From contig CANLVD010000006.1 in NCBI GenBank assembly GCA_947494445.1, positions 186,001 through 250,000 on the forward strand: a DNA stretch of 64,000 nt. The letters are read 5' to 3'. The notes beneath the pieces were generated by a model. It was not told the DNA's origin and did not search any database. It saw nothing but the letters and a program-made list of their open reading frames with translations. The DNA is from an uncultured Paracoccaceae bacterium (GTDB lineage Bacteria > Pseudomonadota > Alphaproteobacteria > Rhodobacterales > Rhodobacteraceae). This document shows, one piece after another, positions 43,940 to 52,882 of this stretch. Made by a program: the position numbers and the translations under genes. Numbering within the stretch: position 1 is the first letter of the stretch; each line of letters starts with the position of its first letter.

Positions 43940-45558
43940 CCCGCGAACGCCTCTACCTTTATGACACCACCCTGCGGGACGGGCAGCAGACTCAAGGCGT
44001 GGATTTCTCGACCGAGGACAAGGTTCGGATCGCGCAGGCGCTGGATGCTCTGGGGGTCGACTACATCGAGGGCGGCTGGCCCGGCGCGAACCCCACTGAC
44101 AGCGAGTTTTTTGTCCAAGCCCCTGCCACCCAAGCGCGCATGACGGCTTTCGGGATGACCAAGCGCGCGGGCCGCTCGGCTGCCAATGACGATGTGCTGG
44201 CGGCGGTGATGAATGCGGGCACGGCCTCGGTCTGTCTGGTGGGCAAGTCCCATGAATTTCACGTGACAACGGCGCTGGGCATCTCGCTTGAGGAGAACCT
44301 TGAGAATGTGCGCGCCTCCATTGCGCATATTGTGGCGCAGGGGCGCGAGGCGCTGTTTGATGCCGAGCATTTCTTTGACGGGTTCAAGGCCAATCCGGAA
44401 TATACACTGAGTGTCTGCAAGGCCGCGTATGAGGCGGGTGCGCGCTGGGTTGTGCTCTGTGATACCAATGGCGGTGCATTGCCCCATGATGTGCGCAAGG
44501 GCGTACGGGCAGCCATTGAGGCGGACATTCCGGGCGACCATCTGGGAATTCACACCCATAATGACACGGAAAATGCGGTGGCAAATTCGCTGGTCGCGGT
44601 TGCGGCTGGTGCACGGCAGATCCAGGGGACGTTGAACGGGCTGGGGGAACGCTGCGGCAATGCCAATCTGACCTCGCTCATCCCCACATTGATGCTCAAG
44701 GAACCCTATGCGAGCCAGTTTGAGATCGGCGTCAGCGAGGAAGGGTTGTCGGGGCTTTTGCAGACTTCCCGTCTGCTTGATGACATCCTCAATCAGGTGC
44801 CACAGGCGCAGGCCGCCTATGTGGGGGCATCAGCGTTTGCGCATAAGGCTGGGCTTCATGCCTCGGCCATTCTGAAGGACCCCAGCACCTATGAACATGT
44901 GCCACCCGCAAGCGTCGGGAATGAGCGGTTCATACCGATGTCCAATCAGGCAGGCCAGTCGAACCTGCGCAAGCGGCTGGAGCGGGCGCGGCTGGATGTT
45001 GAAAAAGGCGATCCCCGCCTGTCGGCCATTCTGGATGACGTGAAGGCGCGCGAGGACCGGGGGTTTGCCTATGACAGCGCTGCGGCCTCGTTCGAGTTGC
45101 TGGCGCGTCGGCATCTGGGTCAGTTGCCCAGCTTCTTCGAGGTTGAACGCTACAGGGTGACGGTGGAGCGCCGGCAGAATGCGCTGGGCGAGATGGTGAC
45201 CGTGTCCGAGGCAGTTGTGGTGACGCGGCTTGATGGCGAGCGGGTGATGAGCGTGTCCGAAAGTCAGGATCCGGTGACCCATTCCGATCAGGGGCCGGTC
45301 AACGCGCTCAGCCGGGCGCTGGCCAAGGATCTGGGACGCTATCAGACGATAATCGACGACATGAAGCTGGTGGATTTCAAGGTGCGGATCACAAATGGCG
45401 GCACCGAAGCGGTGACACGCGTGATCATCGACAGCGAAGACGGGCAGGGGCGGCGCTGGTCGACTGTGGGCGTTTCGGCCAACATCGTGGATGCCTCGTT
45501 TCAGGCGCTCTCGGATGCGATCCACTGGAAGCTGATCCGGGACGGGGCGAAGGTGTGA
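43936..45558 (+). CDS. cimA: (R)-citramalate synthase
   Basis: 540 residues of the LeuA/CimA group. The N-terminal barrel begins with the family motif [18 protein letters not shown] and has the metal-binding [16 protein letters not shown]; the C-terminal regulatory domain is present ([19 protein letters not shown]-like end). CimA condenses pyruvate and acetyl-CoA to citramalate, giving 2-oxobutyrate for isoleucine without threonine. The sequence follows the long CimA type rather than 2-isopropylmalate synthase. It overlaps cysS by four bases and the next gene by four. Homocitrate-type activity is unlikely. Confidence 0.93.
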   Translation: MTRERLYLYDTTLRDGQQTQGVDFSTEDKVRIAQALDALGVDYIEGGWPGANPTDSEFFVQAPATQARMTAFGMTKRAGRSAANDDVLAAVMNAGTASVCLVGKSHEFHVTTALGISLEENLENVRASIAHIVAQGREALFDAEHFFDGFKANPEYTLSVCKAAYEAGARWVVLCDTNGGALPHDVRKGVRAAIEADIPGDHLGIHTHNDTENAVANSLVAVAAGARQIQGTLNGLGERCGNANLTSLIPTLMLKEPYASQFEIGVSEEGLSGLLQTSRLLDDILNQVPQAQAAYVGASAFAHKAGLHASAILKDPSTYEHVPPASVGNERFIPMSNQAGQSNLRKRLERARLDVEKGDPRLSAILDDVKAREDRGFAYDSAAASFELLARRHLGQLPSFFEVERYRVTVERRQNALGEMVTVSEAVVVTRLDGERVMSVSESQDPVTHSDQGPVNALSRALAKDLGRYQTIIDDMKLVDFKVRITNGGTEAVTRVIIDSEDGQGRRWSTVGVSANIVDASFQALSDAIHWKLIRDGAKV

Positions 45559-46361
45559 GTTTCGACGCCTGCGCTGCGGCTGTCCAGAAGGGCGATCCGG
45601 ACCGGTTTGCTGCTGCCATGACGGCACCGGTGGCCAGCCGGGGCGGGCTTCTTGCGATTTATGGGTTCAATCTGGAAATTGCGCGTGCGCCATGGGTCAC
45701 GGCCGAGCCCATGATTGCGCTGATGCGCCTGCAATGGTGGCGCGATGCGCTCGATGAGATCTATGCAGGTGGTGCGGTGCGACGGCATGAGGTGGTCGAG
45801 CCTCTGGCGATGACGATCCGCGAAAGCAGGTTGGAACGGGCGGATTTCGACCGGATGATCGACGGACGTGCCTGGGAAGTGGAGATCGGACAAAGCGCGT
45901 CAGAGTCGGAATTGTTTGATTATCTTGACCAGACAGGCACAGCGATCTTGCAGGCCGGTGCGGCCCATCTTGGAGTGCGGCGCGATCTTGCACCGATTGG
46001 CCGTGCCTTCGGGCTGGCGGGGCTGATCCGTGCGCACGGCGCGCTTGTGGGGGTCGGGAAATGCCGATTGCCCACAGACAGTGAGGCTGAGCGGCAGCAA
46101 ATTTTGAACGGAGACGTGCCGGAGGGTTTTGCCGCACGACTGAGTGATATTGCTGGTAAGGCGCTTGATGATTTGCGCAGCGCGCGGGCCGGGAATGGGA
46201 TGATAGCGGCGGCTCCGGCACTGCGGTCCGGGTGGAAGGCGCAAGACCTGTTGCGGCAAGCTGCCGATGACCCAAAGGCCGCGCTTTTGACGCCGGTTGC
46301 CCCATCGGCCTTTGGCGCGAGTGTACGGCTTGCGTGGTTATCTATACGAAACAGGTGGTGA
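45555..46361 (+). CDS. Squalene/phytoene synthase-family protein
   Basis: 268 residues starting at GTG 45555 inside the cimA stop (GTGA). The family fold is recognisable (LAIYGFNLEIARAPW, RLQWWRDALDEIYAGG), but the two classical DxxxD motifs of phytoene synthase are incomplete: DALDE is near the first, the second is not evident. It resembles the mitochondrial NDUFAF6 (complex I assembly) group that uses this fold without known prenyl-transfer activity. No carotenoid genes are nearby. I therefore do not assign carotenoid synthesis. Confidence 0.8.
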   Translation: MSFDACAAAVQKGDPDRFAAAMTAPVASRGGLLAIYGFNLEIARAPWVTAEPMIALMRLQWWRDALDEIYAGGAVRRHEVVEPLAMTIRESRLERADFDRMIDGRAWEVEIGQSASESELFDYLDQTGTAILQAGAAHLGVRRDLAPIGRAFGLAGLIRAHGALVGVGKCRLPTDSEAERQQILNGDVPEGFAARLSDIAGKALDDLRSARAGNGMIAAAPALRSGWKAQDLLRQAADDPKAALLTPVAPSAFGASVRLAWLSIRNRW

Positions 46362-47591
46362 TCAGGCGGTCTGCTTGCGCCCTGAGAGCGCAAACCAGAT
46401 CAGCGCGCCACCTGCCAGCGTCAGGAAGGGCAGCATCGCCAGATTGACCGCCGTCCAGCCCTCAACCGGGGATCCCCCCGAGCAGTTCATCAAAGCCCCG
46501 GAACTGAGCGAGGCAAGTGTGACCATCCCGAAGACGGCGAAATCATTCATGCCTTGTACGCGGCCACGCTCCTCTGGCGTGTGGGCCATGCCCAGCATGG
46601 CGGTTGCACCGATGAAGCCGAAGTTCCAGCCAAAGCCGAGCAGAACAAGCGCGCCGAAGAAATTGGTGATCTCCACGCCTGCAAGGGCGACCACACCCGC
46701 ACCAGCCAGCAGGATGAGACCGGTTGCGACGATCTTTTCCACGCCAAAACGCGCAATCAGATGACCGGTGAAAAACGACGGTGCGAACATTGCAAACACA
46801 TGTGCCGAGACGATGTCTGCGGCGTCATTGGTGGTAAAGCCGCAACCGACCACGGCCAGTGGTGTCGAGGTCATCACGAGGTTCATCAGAGAGTAGGACA
46901 CCATGGCGCAGATCATCGCCACGCGAATGGTGGGATCACGCAGCAATTCGCGGCGTGTGCGGCCATGCGGGCTGTTGGCGGCAGGTTTTGGCGGTCTGGG
47001 GATGTCGAGCAGGAAAAAGACCAGCGAGCCCACGAGATTGAGTGCGAATATTGCTACATAGCCGCCCGCAAAGGGGATCGGATCAAGCGCTGTTTCGGTC
47101 AGTTTGACCAGCTGCGGCCCGATGATGGCGGCAGCCAAGCCACCTGCCATGACCCATGAGATTGCCTTTGGCCGGAACGCGGGCGACGCCGTGTCTGTGG
47201 CGGCAAAGCGGTAAAAACCCTGCGCAGACATGTAGATGCCGGTGCAGAGCGAGCCGATCAGGAAGATTGTGAAACTGCCGGACAACAGTCCCCATGCGCT
47301 GAGCAATCCGCCCAGCCCCCCGCCTGCGGCACCGATCAGAAAGCCCGTGCGTCGCCCGTGTTTCTGCATGATGCCCGACATCACCGGAGCGGTCAGCATC
47401 GAGCCCAGAACGATCAGCGAGATGGGCAGGGTGGCCAGACAGGCATGCGGGCTGAGAAGCTGGCCCGAAAGGCCGCCAAGGGTGAAGGTGATCGGCATTT
47501 GCGCCCCGAGAAGCGCCTGCGCGAGCACCAGCACCCAGACATTGCGTCGGGCGCGGGCATCGGATTGCGGCGTCTCATCGATGGCGGTCAT
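46362..47591 (-). CDS. MFS transporter
   Basis: 409 residues with about twelve hydrophobic helices. The first loop has SGIMQKHGRRTGFLIG and the second half the matching GHLIARFGVEKIVATG, both MFS-like. The substrate is unknown; the group includes drug and small-acid exporters. Its stop directly adjoins that of the convergent phytoene-synthase-like gene, with no spacer for a terminator. It is divergent from the alkA-like gene. Confidence 0.88.
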   Translation of the reverse strand: MTAIDETPQSDARARRNVWVLVLAQALLGAQMPITFTLGGLSGQLLSPHACLATLPISLIVLGSMLTAPVMSGIMQKHGRRTGFLIGAAGGGLGGLLSAWGLLSGSFTIFLIGSLCTGIYMSAQGFYRFAATDTASPAFRPKAISWVMAGGLAAAIIGPQLVKLTETALDPIPFAGGYVAIFALNLVGSLVFFLLDIPRPPKPAANSPHGRTRRELLRDPTIRVAMICAMVSYSLMNLVMTSTPLAVVGCGFTTNDAADIVSAHVFAMFAPSFFTGHLIARFGVEKIVATGLILLAGAGVVALAGVEITNFFGALVLLGFGWNFGFIGATAMLGMAHTPEERGRVQGMNDFAVFGMVTLASLSSGALMNCSGGSPVEGWTAVNLAMLPFLTLAGGALIWFALSGRKQTA

Positions 47592-47651
47592 GACCTTGCT
47601 TTGGCAGGCAGGCTGCGTATTGTCCAGACACCTTTGAGGGAGCAGGCAGCG

Positions 47652-48281
47652 TTGGTTGGTCGCATTATAGATTCCGTGGATGATCTGGCCGATGGAATGG
47701 CCTGGCTGAGTGGTGTCGACCCGGCTCTGGCGCGGGCCTACAGGGTGACCGGACCGCTGCGTTTGCGCCGCAAGGAGGATGGATTTCAGCCTTTGCTGAG
47801 CGCGATTGTCAGCCAGCAGGTGTCAGTGGCATCGGCTGATGCGATCTGGGGTCGGATGTGTGAGGCTGGCATGACCGAGATCGATCCGCTGTGCGTGGCA
47901 ACAGATGAGGATCTGCGCGCCTGCGGGCTTTCCCGACAGAAGGCGCGTTACGCACGCGCTCTTGCCACAAGCGGGATCGATTTTGACGGGCTGCGCATGG
48001 CATCAGTCGAAGATATTGTCGCGACCTTGACGGCTGTCACCGGCGTGGGCGTCTGGACGGCGGAGATCTATGCGATGTTCTCGCTCGGACGGTCGGACGT
48101 CTTCCCGTCTGGCGATCTGGCCCTGCAGGAGGCGGCCCGTATGATCTATGATCTTGACGAGCGGCCCAAGGACAAGGCCCTGCGCGAGATGGCAGAAGCC
48201 TGGTCACCATGGCGCAGTGTTGCGGCTTGCCTGCTCTGGGCGTATTACGCGGAAATGAAGAAACGGGAAGGGATCAGATGA
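47652..48281 (+). CDS. DNA-3-methyladenine glycosylase II (AlkA-type, HhH-GPD)
   Basis: 209 residues from a TTG at 47652, with GGGAG about nine bases upstream; the next ATG (47697) would cut off conserved residues. The helix-hairpin-helix LTAVTGVGVWTAEIYAMF and the catalytic aspartate in VFPSGDLALQ define the AlkA/HhH-GPD superfamily, and FQPLLSAIVSQQVSVASADA is the usual start of the domain. It removes alkylated bases such as 3-methyladenine. It is shorter than E. coli AlkA because it lacks the N-terminal domain. The stop overlaps the esterase start. Confidence 0.87.
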   Translation: MVGRIIDSVDDLADGMAWLSGVDPALARAYRVTGPLRLRRKEDGFQPLLSAIVSQQVSVASADAIWGRMCEAGMTEIDPLCVATDEDLRACGLSRQKARYARALATSGIDFDGLRMASVEDIVATLTAVTGVGVWTAEIYAMFSLGRSDVFPSGDLALQEAARMIYDLDERPKDKALREMAEAWSPWRSVAACLLWAYYAEMKKREGIR

Positions 48282-48934
48282 GCCTGAGCGGACCACGGCT
48301 GGATGCCGAAAGCGGTGAGGCGTCAAGCCTTGTGATTTTTCTCCACGGCTATGGCGCCGATGGCAATGACCTGATCGGCATCGGGTCCGCGATTGCGAGC
48401 CATCTGCCGAACTCGACCTTTCTGGCCCCCAATGCGCCCGATCGCTGCACCAACAACCCGATGGGGTTTCAGTGGTTTCCGATCCCGTGGATGGATGGCT
48501 CCACCGAGGAGCAGATGAACGCGGGCTTTGATGCCTCGGCCCAGAAGCTGGATCACTGGCTGGATGAGGTGAGCAATGCAGAGGCCATTCCGCTGGAGCG
48601 GATTGCACTTGTGGGCTTTTCCCAAGGCACGATGATGAGCTTGCATGTGGGCTTGAGGAAAGCCAGGCAACTGGCGGGGATTGTTGGGTTTTCAGGGAGA
48701 TTGCTGCGTCCCGAGACGCTGGATGCCGAGATCAAATCGCGCCCGCCTGTGTTGCTGGTCCATGGTGATCAGGACGAGGTTGTGCCGCCGGAAAGTCTTG
48801 CACTGGCCCGCGACGGGTTGGCGGAAGTTGGCATCACGGCACAGACCCATATGTCCAGCGGCATCGGCCATGGCATCGCGCCGGACGGGCTGGGCATGGC
48901 GCTTGGATTTTTGAAAGAACGCGCAAGCCTCTGA
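48278..48934 (+). CDS. Phospholipase/carboxylesterase-family hydrolase (YpfH-like)
   Basis: 218 residues from the ATG at 48278 in the ATGA overlap with the alkA-like gene. Alpha/beta-hydrolase fold with the oxyanion strand LVIFLHGYGADGNDL, nucleophile GFSQG, acid aspartate in LLVHGDQDEVVPP and a histidine in SSGIGHGIAP. It should hydrolyse short acyl esters in the cytoplasm; no signal peptide is present. The physiological substrate is unknown. A role with the repair glycosylase is not implied by the coupling. Confidence 0.9.
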   Translation: MSLSGPRLDAESGEASSLVIFLHGYGADGNDLIGIGSAIASHLPNSTFLAPNAPDRCTNNPMGFQWFPIPWMDGSTEEQMNAGFDASAQKLDHWLDEVSNAEAIPLERIALVGFSQGTMMSLHVGLRKARQLAGIVGFSGRLLRPETLDAEIKSRPPVLLVHGDQDEVVPPESLALARDGLAEVGITAQTHMSSGIGHGIAPDGLGMALGFLKERASL

Positions 48935-49140
48935 CCAATTTGACCAGCAGACCAGAAGGCCGCGCAACTGTCCTGACCGGCGATTGCTTGCGGCCATTAG
49001 GCTTGGTGAAACGCCTTGCCCGCAAAATCGTCATCAAACTGTCAGCGAAGACCGGCAAGGTTGCCCCAAATGCTGGCAGTTGGGTCACGATGATGGGGCT
49101 TGCGCGCCTTCAACGACGAGATATAGTCGAGGGATAAGGT

Positions 49141-49155
49141 AGGACGGGGCGTCCT
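49141..49155 (+). promoter_or_regulatory. Small hairpin before the HNH gene
   Basis: AGGACG-GGG-CGTCCT is a perfect six-base-pair hairpin 47 bases upstream of the HNH start, and CCTGTCC (49153-49159) can also pair with GGACAGG (49183-49189). The two structures are mutually exclusive. The rest of the 268-base gap (48935-49202) shows nothing I can support. Confidence 0.3.
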
Positions 49156-49202
49156 GTCCAGCCAGCCGGAACAGGCAGAGCAGGACAGGTCAGGAGTCGT
49201 CC

Positions 49203-49787
49203 ATGGATATCGGGTACCAGCCAAGTTTTATTCGAAGGCCTTCGGGGCAGCGGGATCACCCGGCGCTGGTGCTGAATGCGGATTACCGCCCCCTGTCCTA
49301 TCTGCCCCTGTCGCTCTGGCCCTGGCAGGAAGCTGTGAAAGCGGCGTTTCTGGACCGGGTTCAGGTGATTGCGGAATATGACGAATATGTCCGTTCGCCG
49401 TCGATGGAGATTCGCATCCCGTCAGTGGTCGTGCTGAAGGATTTCGTGCGGCCCGCCAAGTCATCGGCCTTCACGCGGTTCAACCTGTTTCTGCGCGATG
49501 AATTCACCTGCCAGTATTGCGGCGACAAGGGGGATATGACCTTTGACCATGTGATCCCGCGCTCGCGCGGCGGGCGGACCACATGGGAAAATGTGGTCGC
49601 GTCTTGCGGGCCGTGCAATCTGCGCAAGGGTTCCCGGACATTGCGGCAGGTCGGCATGCGGCTGAACAAGAAGCCGATGCGGCCCCGGCCCGAGCAGTTG
49701 CAGAACATTGGCCGGAAGTTTCCGCCAAACCACCTGCATGAAAGCTGGATGGACTACCTTTACTGGGATGCCGAGCTGGACGCCTGA
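49203..49787 (+). CDS. HNH endonuclease-domain protein
   Basis: 194 residues with a central HNH domain: CQYCGDKGDMTFDHVIPRSR (20 residues, zinc CxxC plus DH) and VASCGPCNLRKGSRTL supplying the second CxxC and the Asn-containing end. Chromosomal proteins of this size are very widespread in Rhodobacterales and are not linked to mobile elements here. The biological role is unknown. Its last 28 bases overlap the end of the convergent dsbB-like gene. Confidence 0.9.
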   Translation: MDIGYQPSFIRRPSGQRDHPALVLNADYRPLSYLPLSLWPWQEAVKAAFLDRVQVIAEYDEYVRSPSMEIRIPSVVVLKDFVRPAKSSAFTRFNLFLRDEFTCQYCGDKGDMTFDHVIPRSRGGRTTWENVVASCGPCNLRKGSRTLRQVGMRLNKKPMRPRPEQLQNIGRKFPPNHLHESWMDYLYWDAELDA

Positions 49788-50239
49788 GCCTTCAGACCAA
49801 GCGCCCATAGTGCAGCCAGCACCAGCGAGGCGACGGCGTTCCAGGCAGCCATTGAAAGGCCGAGGAAATCCCACGCGATCTCGTCACAGCGCACGACGGG
49901 GGCATTCAGGATCTGTTCCAGCAATTCATCCGCTGACAGGCCGCCGATGGGGCCCGATGTGCAGGTGTTGGGACCTTCCCACCAGCCTTGCTCGACACCT
50001 GCATGAAACAGACCGATGCCAGATGTGCCAAGCGCTGCCAGAAGCCCGATCACCCCTAAAAGACGGAGGGGTTTGAGCAGACAGGCAAGACCCGCAAGAA
50101 TGGCCAGACCGTGTGGCCAGCGTTGCCAGATGCACATCTTGCACGGCGCAAGCCCACCGAAATATTGAAAGGCCAGTGCTGCGGCCAGCAGAAGTGCGGA
50201 CCCAAGTGCCGCTGTCAGGTAGAGACGCTGAGCTGTCAC
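49760..50239 (-). CDS. dsbB: Disulfide bond formation protein, DsbB family
   Basis: 159 residues, four membrane helices. The first periplasmic loop has C-K-M-C in LAPCKMCIWQRWPHG, the redox pair that transfers electrons to quinone; the second loop has the pair C(TSG) and C in VVRCDEI. DsbB reoxidises DsbA-type thiol oxidases. The start overlaps the upstream YqaA-like gene by four bases. A missing loop motif is not seen, so function is likely normal. Confidence 0.9.
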   Translation of the reverse strand: MTAQRLYLTAALGSALLLAAALAFQYFGGLAPCKMCIWQRWPHGLAILAGLACLLKPLRLLGVIGLLAALGTSGIGLFHAGVEQGWWEGPNTCTSGPIGGLSADELLEQILNAPVVRCDEIAWDFLGLSMAAWNAVASLVLAALWALGLKAQASSSASQ

Positions 50240-50814
50240 AGGAATTTCACCACAGCAAATCCGCCAAAGAGCAGGGCGAAGAAGATGATGGTCATCAGGC
50301 CGAACCGCTCTTCAATGAAGGACCGGATGGGCGGGCCAAATTTCCAAAGGAGCGCTGCCACGATGAAAAAGCGCAGCGCGCGCGCGATCAGCGAAGAGAC
50401 CATGAAGGTTGTGAAATCCAGACCAGTCGCGCCCGAAGTGATGGTGATCACCTTGTAGGGAAATGGTGTGATGCCCGCGAACAGAACCGCCCATGGGCCG
50501 TTTTCGTTGAAGTTATCCGCGAAGATGTCGAATTTATCGAGCTTGCCGTAGAACTCCAGCACCGGTTTGCCGATGGTGTCGAACAGTTCTGCCCCGATCC
50601 AGTATCCCAGACCACCACCCGCGACGGAGGCGAGCGTGCAGAGGCCTGCCACCAGAAAGGCACGCGACGGGGCTGCCAGAATGATCGGTATCAACAGGAT
50701 GTCGGGGGGGATCGGGAAGACCGAACTTTCGACAAAGGCCACCAGGATCAGGGCCATCAGCGCATAGCGCGTCTCAGCCAGTGACATGGTCCAATCGTAA
50801 AGTCGGCGCAACAT
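50236..50814 (-). CDS. YqaA/DedA-type membrane protein
   Basis: 192 residues from the ATG at 50814 (a start at 50871 is unconserved). Hydrophobic segments and the SNARE-associated/DedA landmarks ALILVAFVESSVFPIPPDIL and FAGITPFPYKVITITSGA are clear. The DedA superfamily acts in lipid flipping or membrane homeostasis; the YqaA branch is poorly studied. It is immediately upstream of dsbB, overlapping by four bases, and probably co-transcribed. The start lies 121 bases from the divergent metallopeptidase start. Confidence 0.87.
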   Translation of the reverse strand: MLRRLYDWTMSLAETRYALMALILVAFVESSVFPIPPDILLIPIILAAPSRAFLVAGLCTLASVAGGGLGYWIGAELFDTIGKPVLEFYGKLDKFDIFADNFNENGPWAVLFAGITPFPYKVITITSGATGLDFTTFMVSSLIARALRFFIVAALLWKFGPPIRSFIEERFGLMTIIFFALLFGGFAVVKFL

Positions 50815-50935
50815 GGGGCGGTCTTTCTCGGTTTCGGAGGTGTCTGACCACAGGGGGCCGTGTGCGGTCAAGCTGCTTTACGGTCGCGGGCGGGCATGAA
50901 ATACTAAGGCCCTCAACGGGGTGAGGAAGACTGAT

Positions 50936-51781
50936 ATGAAATGGAAAGGCCGTCAGGGCAGCCGCAACATCGAGGATCGCCGCAGAGGCGGTGGTGCAGC
51001 CAAGGCAGGTGGCGTTGGGGGTTTCGGCCTGATCGCCATTCTGGTGATCGGATATTTCCTTGGCATCGATGTCACGCCGTTTGTCGGCGGCGGGCAGGTC
51101 TCGAACGGCTCAACCGGTGAGATCAGCGCACAAGATGACAATGCGGCCCAATTCGTTTCGGTCGTGCTGGCCGACACCGAAACGGTCTGGTCCGAGGTGA
51201 TGCAAAGTCAGGTCGGGCGGCGCTACAATCCACCAACCCTTGTTTTGTTTTCAAACTCCACCCAATCGCCCTGTGGTGGCGCGTCAGGTGCAACGGGGCC
51301 GTTTTATTGCCCGGCCGACAAGAAGGCCTATCTCGACACGGATTTCTTCAACACGCTGTCCAAACGGTTTGGCGCAAGGGGAGATTTCGCGGCAGCCTAT
51401 GTTGTCGCCCATGAGGTTGCGCATCATGTCCAGAACGAGCTTGGCATTCTGGCAGAAGCGAACAACGCGCGCCGCCGGATGACAGAGGTCGACAGCAACC
51501 GCGTCTCGGTGATGATCGAATTGCAGGCTGATTGTTTTTCGGGTGTCTGGGCACGCTATGCAGAGGCGCGGATCGGATCGCTGGAAGAGGGCGATATAGC
51601 GGAAGCCATGAACGCGGCCAAGCAGATCGGGGATGATACGCTGCAACGCGCGTCCGGTCGGCGCCCAATGCCGCATACCTTTACCCATGGCTCTTCCGAG
51701 CAGCGGCAGCGCTGGTTTGCGCGCGGTTATCAAAGTGCCAAACTGGAGCAATGCGACACGTTTTCGGCCAGTCAATTGTAA
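50936..51781 (+). CDS. Neutral zinc metallopeptidase-like protein (YpfJ family)
   Basis: 281 residues; the ATG at 50936 has GAGGAAG eight bases upstream. A basic N-terminus (MKWKGRQGSRNIEDRRRGG) precedes one membrane helix (FGLIAILVIGYFLGI) and a periplasmic domain with the zinc-protease motif HEVAHHVQ (HExxH) and later ELQADCFSGVWA, whose glutamate can be the third ligand. SPCGGASGATGPFYCPADKKAYLD is a typical family stretch (given in parts). Proteolytic activity has not been proven for the family. It stands alone between divergent and tRNA neighbours. Confidence 0.88.
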   Translation: MKWKGRQGSRNIEDRRRGGGAAKAGGVGGFGLIAILVIGYFLGIDVTPFVGGGQVSNGSTGEISAQDDNAAQFVSVVLADTETVWSEVMQSQVGRRYNPPTLVLFSNSTQSPCGGASGATGPFYCPADKKAYLDTDFFNTLSKRFGARGDFAAAYVVAHEVAHHVQNELGILAEANNARRRMTEVDSNRVSVMIELQADCFSGVWARYAEARIGSLEEGDIAEAMNAAKQIGDDTLQRASGRRPMPHTFTHGSSEQRQRWFARGYQSAKLEQCDTFSASQL

Positions 51782-51828
51782 TTGGGATTGACGCCGCGCG
51801 CGGTGCTGGATAGGCACAAACCTGCGTT

Positions 51829-51913
51829 GCCCGAGTGGCGGAATTGGTAGACGCAGCGGATTCAAAATCCGCCGCCGCAAGGCTTGCCGGTTCGAGTCCG
51901 GCCTCGGGTACCA
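51829..51913 (+). tRNA. tRNA-Leu (anticodon CAA)
   Basis: 85 bases including CCA. The acceptor GCCCGAG (51829-51835) pairs with CTCGGGT (51903-51909, with one G-T pair). The anticodon stem GCGGA/TCCGC encloses TTCAAAA, anticodon CAA, reading TTG. The long variable arm (CCGCCGCAAGG region) marks a class II tRNA, as expected for leucine. Confidence 0.96.
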
Positions 51914-52136
51914 TCACTTTCCAGATCAGGAAATCGAGATTCGTTTTGGGCGTGCCACCAATTGCACTGGCCAGAGAATTTCTATCGGGATGTCCAAGTT
52001 GGGCCATAATCCATGGCCGAAAGGATAGGGAGATGCCTGATCTGCATATTATTTGAACATACTGCCGGGCAGTCTCAGCTTGATACAAATGGGATGAAAA
52101 TTGTATACTTTGCCCAGTAAATTGTGAGGGCTACTA

Positions 52137-52829
52137 ATGATTAAACTTAAAACTCTGGTGACAGCTGCGGCTGTAACCCTGATGGGGGCTGCTGCATCTG
52201 CCGCTCCCATGACCGGAACCTGGGGCGTCGACTCCGTGACCACCAGTGGCAACGACCACGCGTTCTGGCTTCCTGCCTTTGATCCTTCTACTGACGCTGC
52301 TCGCTACTGGCAGTTTGAAGGTGATTCCGGGGAATTTACCACAGACGGTGTGCAGGCCAAACTGACCGGCACGATCGTGCGTAATACCGATGCGATGCAG
52401 AAATTCAAAGTAGAGGCGTTCTTTGACTATTCCTCCAGCATCACAAACGATCCTGGAATTGGTCTGAAATGTGCTGGCCTGTGCGATGGAAACTCTGTTT
52501 GGGATCTCTATGACGTGACCAACGGGACCTTGACTGGTCTGGGTTCGATTGCCGGGACCAATCTTGAGTTTGAGCGCCACTCCGGCCCTGAACTCGGCCA
52601 GCTTGGATTTGGTGCAAACGACAAGAATGACCTGTTCGGCTTTTCGACGTGGATCACTTGGTACGAAGTGATTGGTGACATCCGGGGCTCCGCCTATAAC
52701 GGCGACATCAACATCTCGCTCACCGGCAATGGTACAAGCACCGTCGTGCCGCTTCCTGCACCGGTTGCACTGCTGCTGTCTGGCCTTGTCGGCATGGGCT
52801 TCGTGGCACGGCGTCGTCGCGCCGCCTGA
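52137..52829 (+). CDS. VPLPA-CTERM sorting-domain exported protein
   Basis: 230 residues with a signal peptide (MIKLKTLVTAAAVTLMGAAASA|AP) and, at the other end, VVPLPAPVALLLSGLVG followed by a basic tail (RRRRAA). That tripartite tail is the VPLPA-CTERM signal, recognised by an exosortase that attaches the protein to the envelope. Proteins of this class often go with exopolysaccharide genes. The middle is a beta-rich domain I do not recognise. GTGAGGG precedes the ATG. No exosortase gene is in the window. The 223-base region before it contains only the expected promoter space. Confidence 0.88.
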   Translation: MIKLKTLVTAAAVTLMGAAASAAPMTGTWGVDSVTTSGNDHAFWLPAFDPSTDAARYWQFEGDSGEFTTDGVQAKLTGTIVRNTDAMQKFKVEAFFDYSSSITNDPGIGLKCAGLCDGNSVWDLYDVTNGTLTGLGSIAGTNLEFERHSGPELGQLGFGANDKNDLFGFSTWITWYEVIGDIRGSAYNGDINISLTGNGTSTVVPLPAPVALLLSGLVGMGFVARRRRAA

Positions 52830-52851
52830 TCCATCGATCATGACATTTGAA

Positions 52852-52875
52852 AAAGCCCGGAGAGCTCCGGGCTTT
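52852..52875. terminator. Bidirectional intrinsic terminator
   Basis: AAAGCCCGGAG (52852-52862) and CTCCGGGCTTT (52865-52875) form a perfect 11-bp stem with an A run on the left and a T run on the right. It lies between the convergent VPLPA-CTERM gene and parE and can end both transcripts. Confidence 0.92.
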
Positions 52876-52882
52876 TTTTGTT

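Noticed and set aside
48940-49137. 65-codon frame between the esterase and HNH genes
   Set aside because: No ribosome-binding site, no family features, composition unlike the flanking genes.
49203-49787. HNH gene as sign of a mobile element or homing endonuclease
   Set aside because: Its neighbours are ordinary chromosomal genes and there is no integrase, transposase or terminal repeat.
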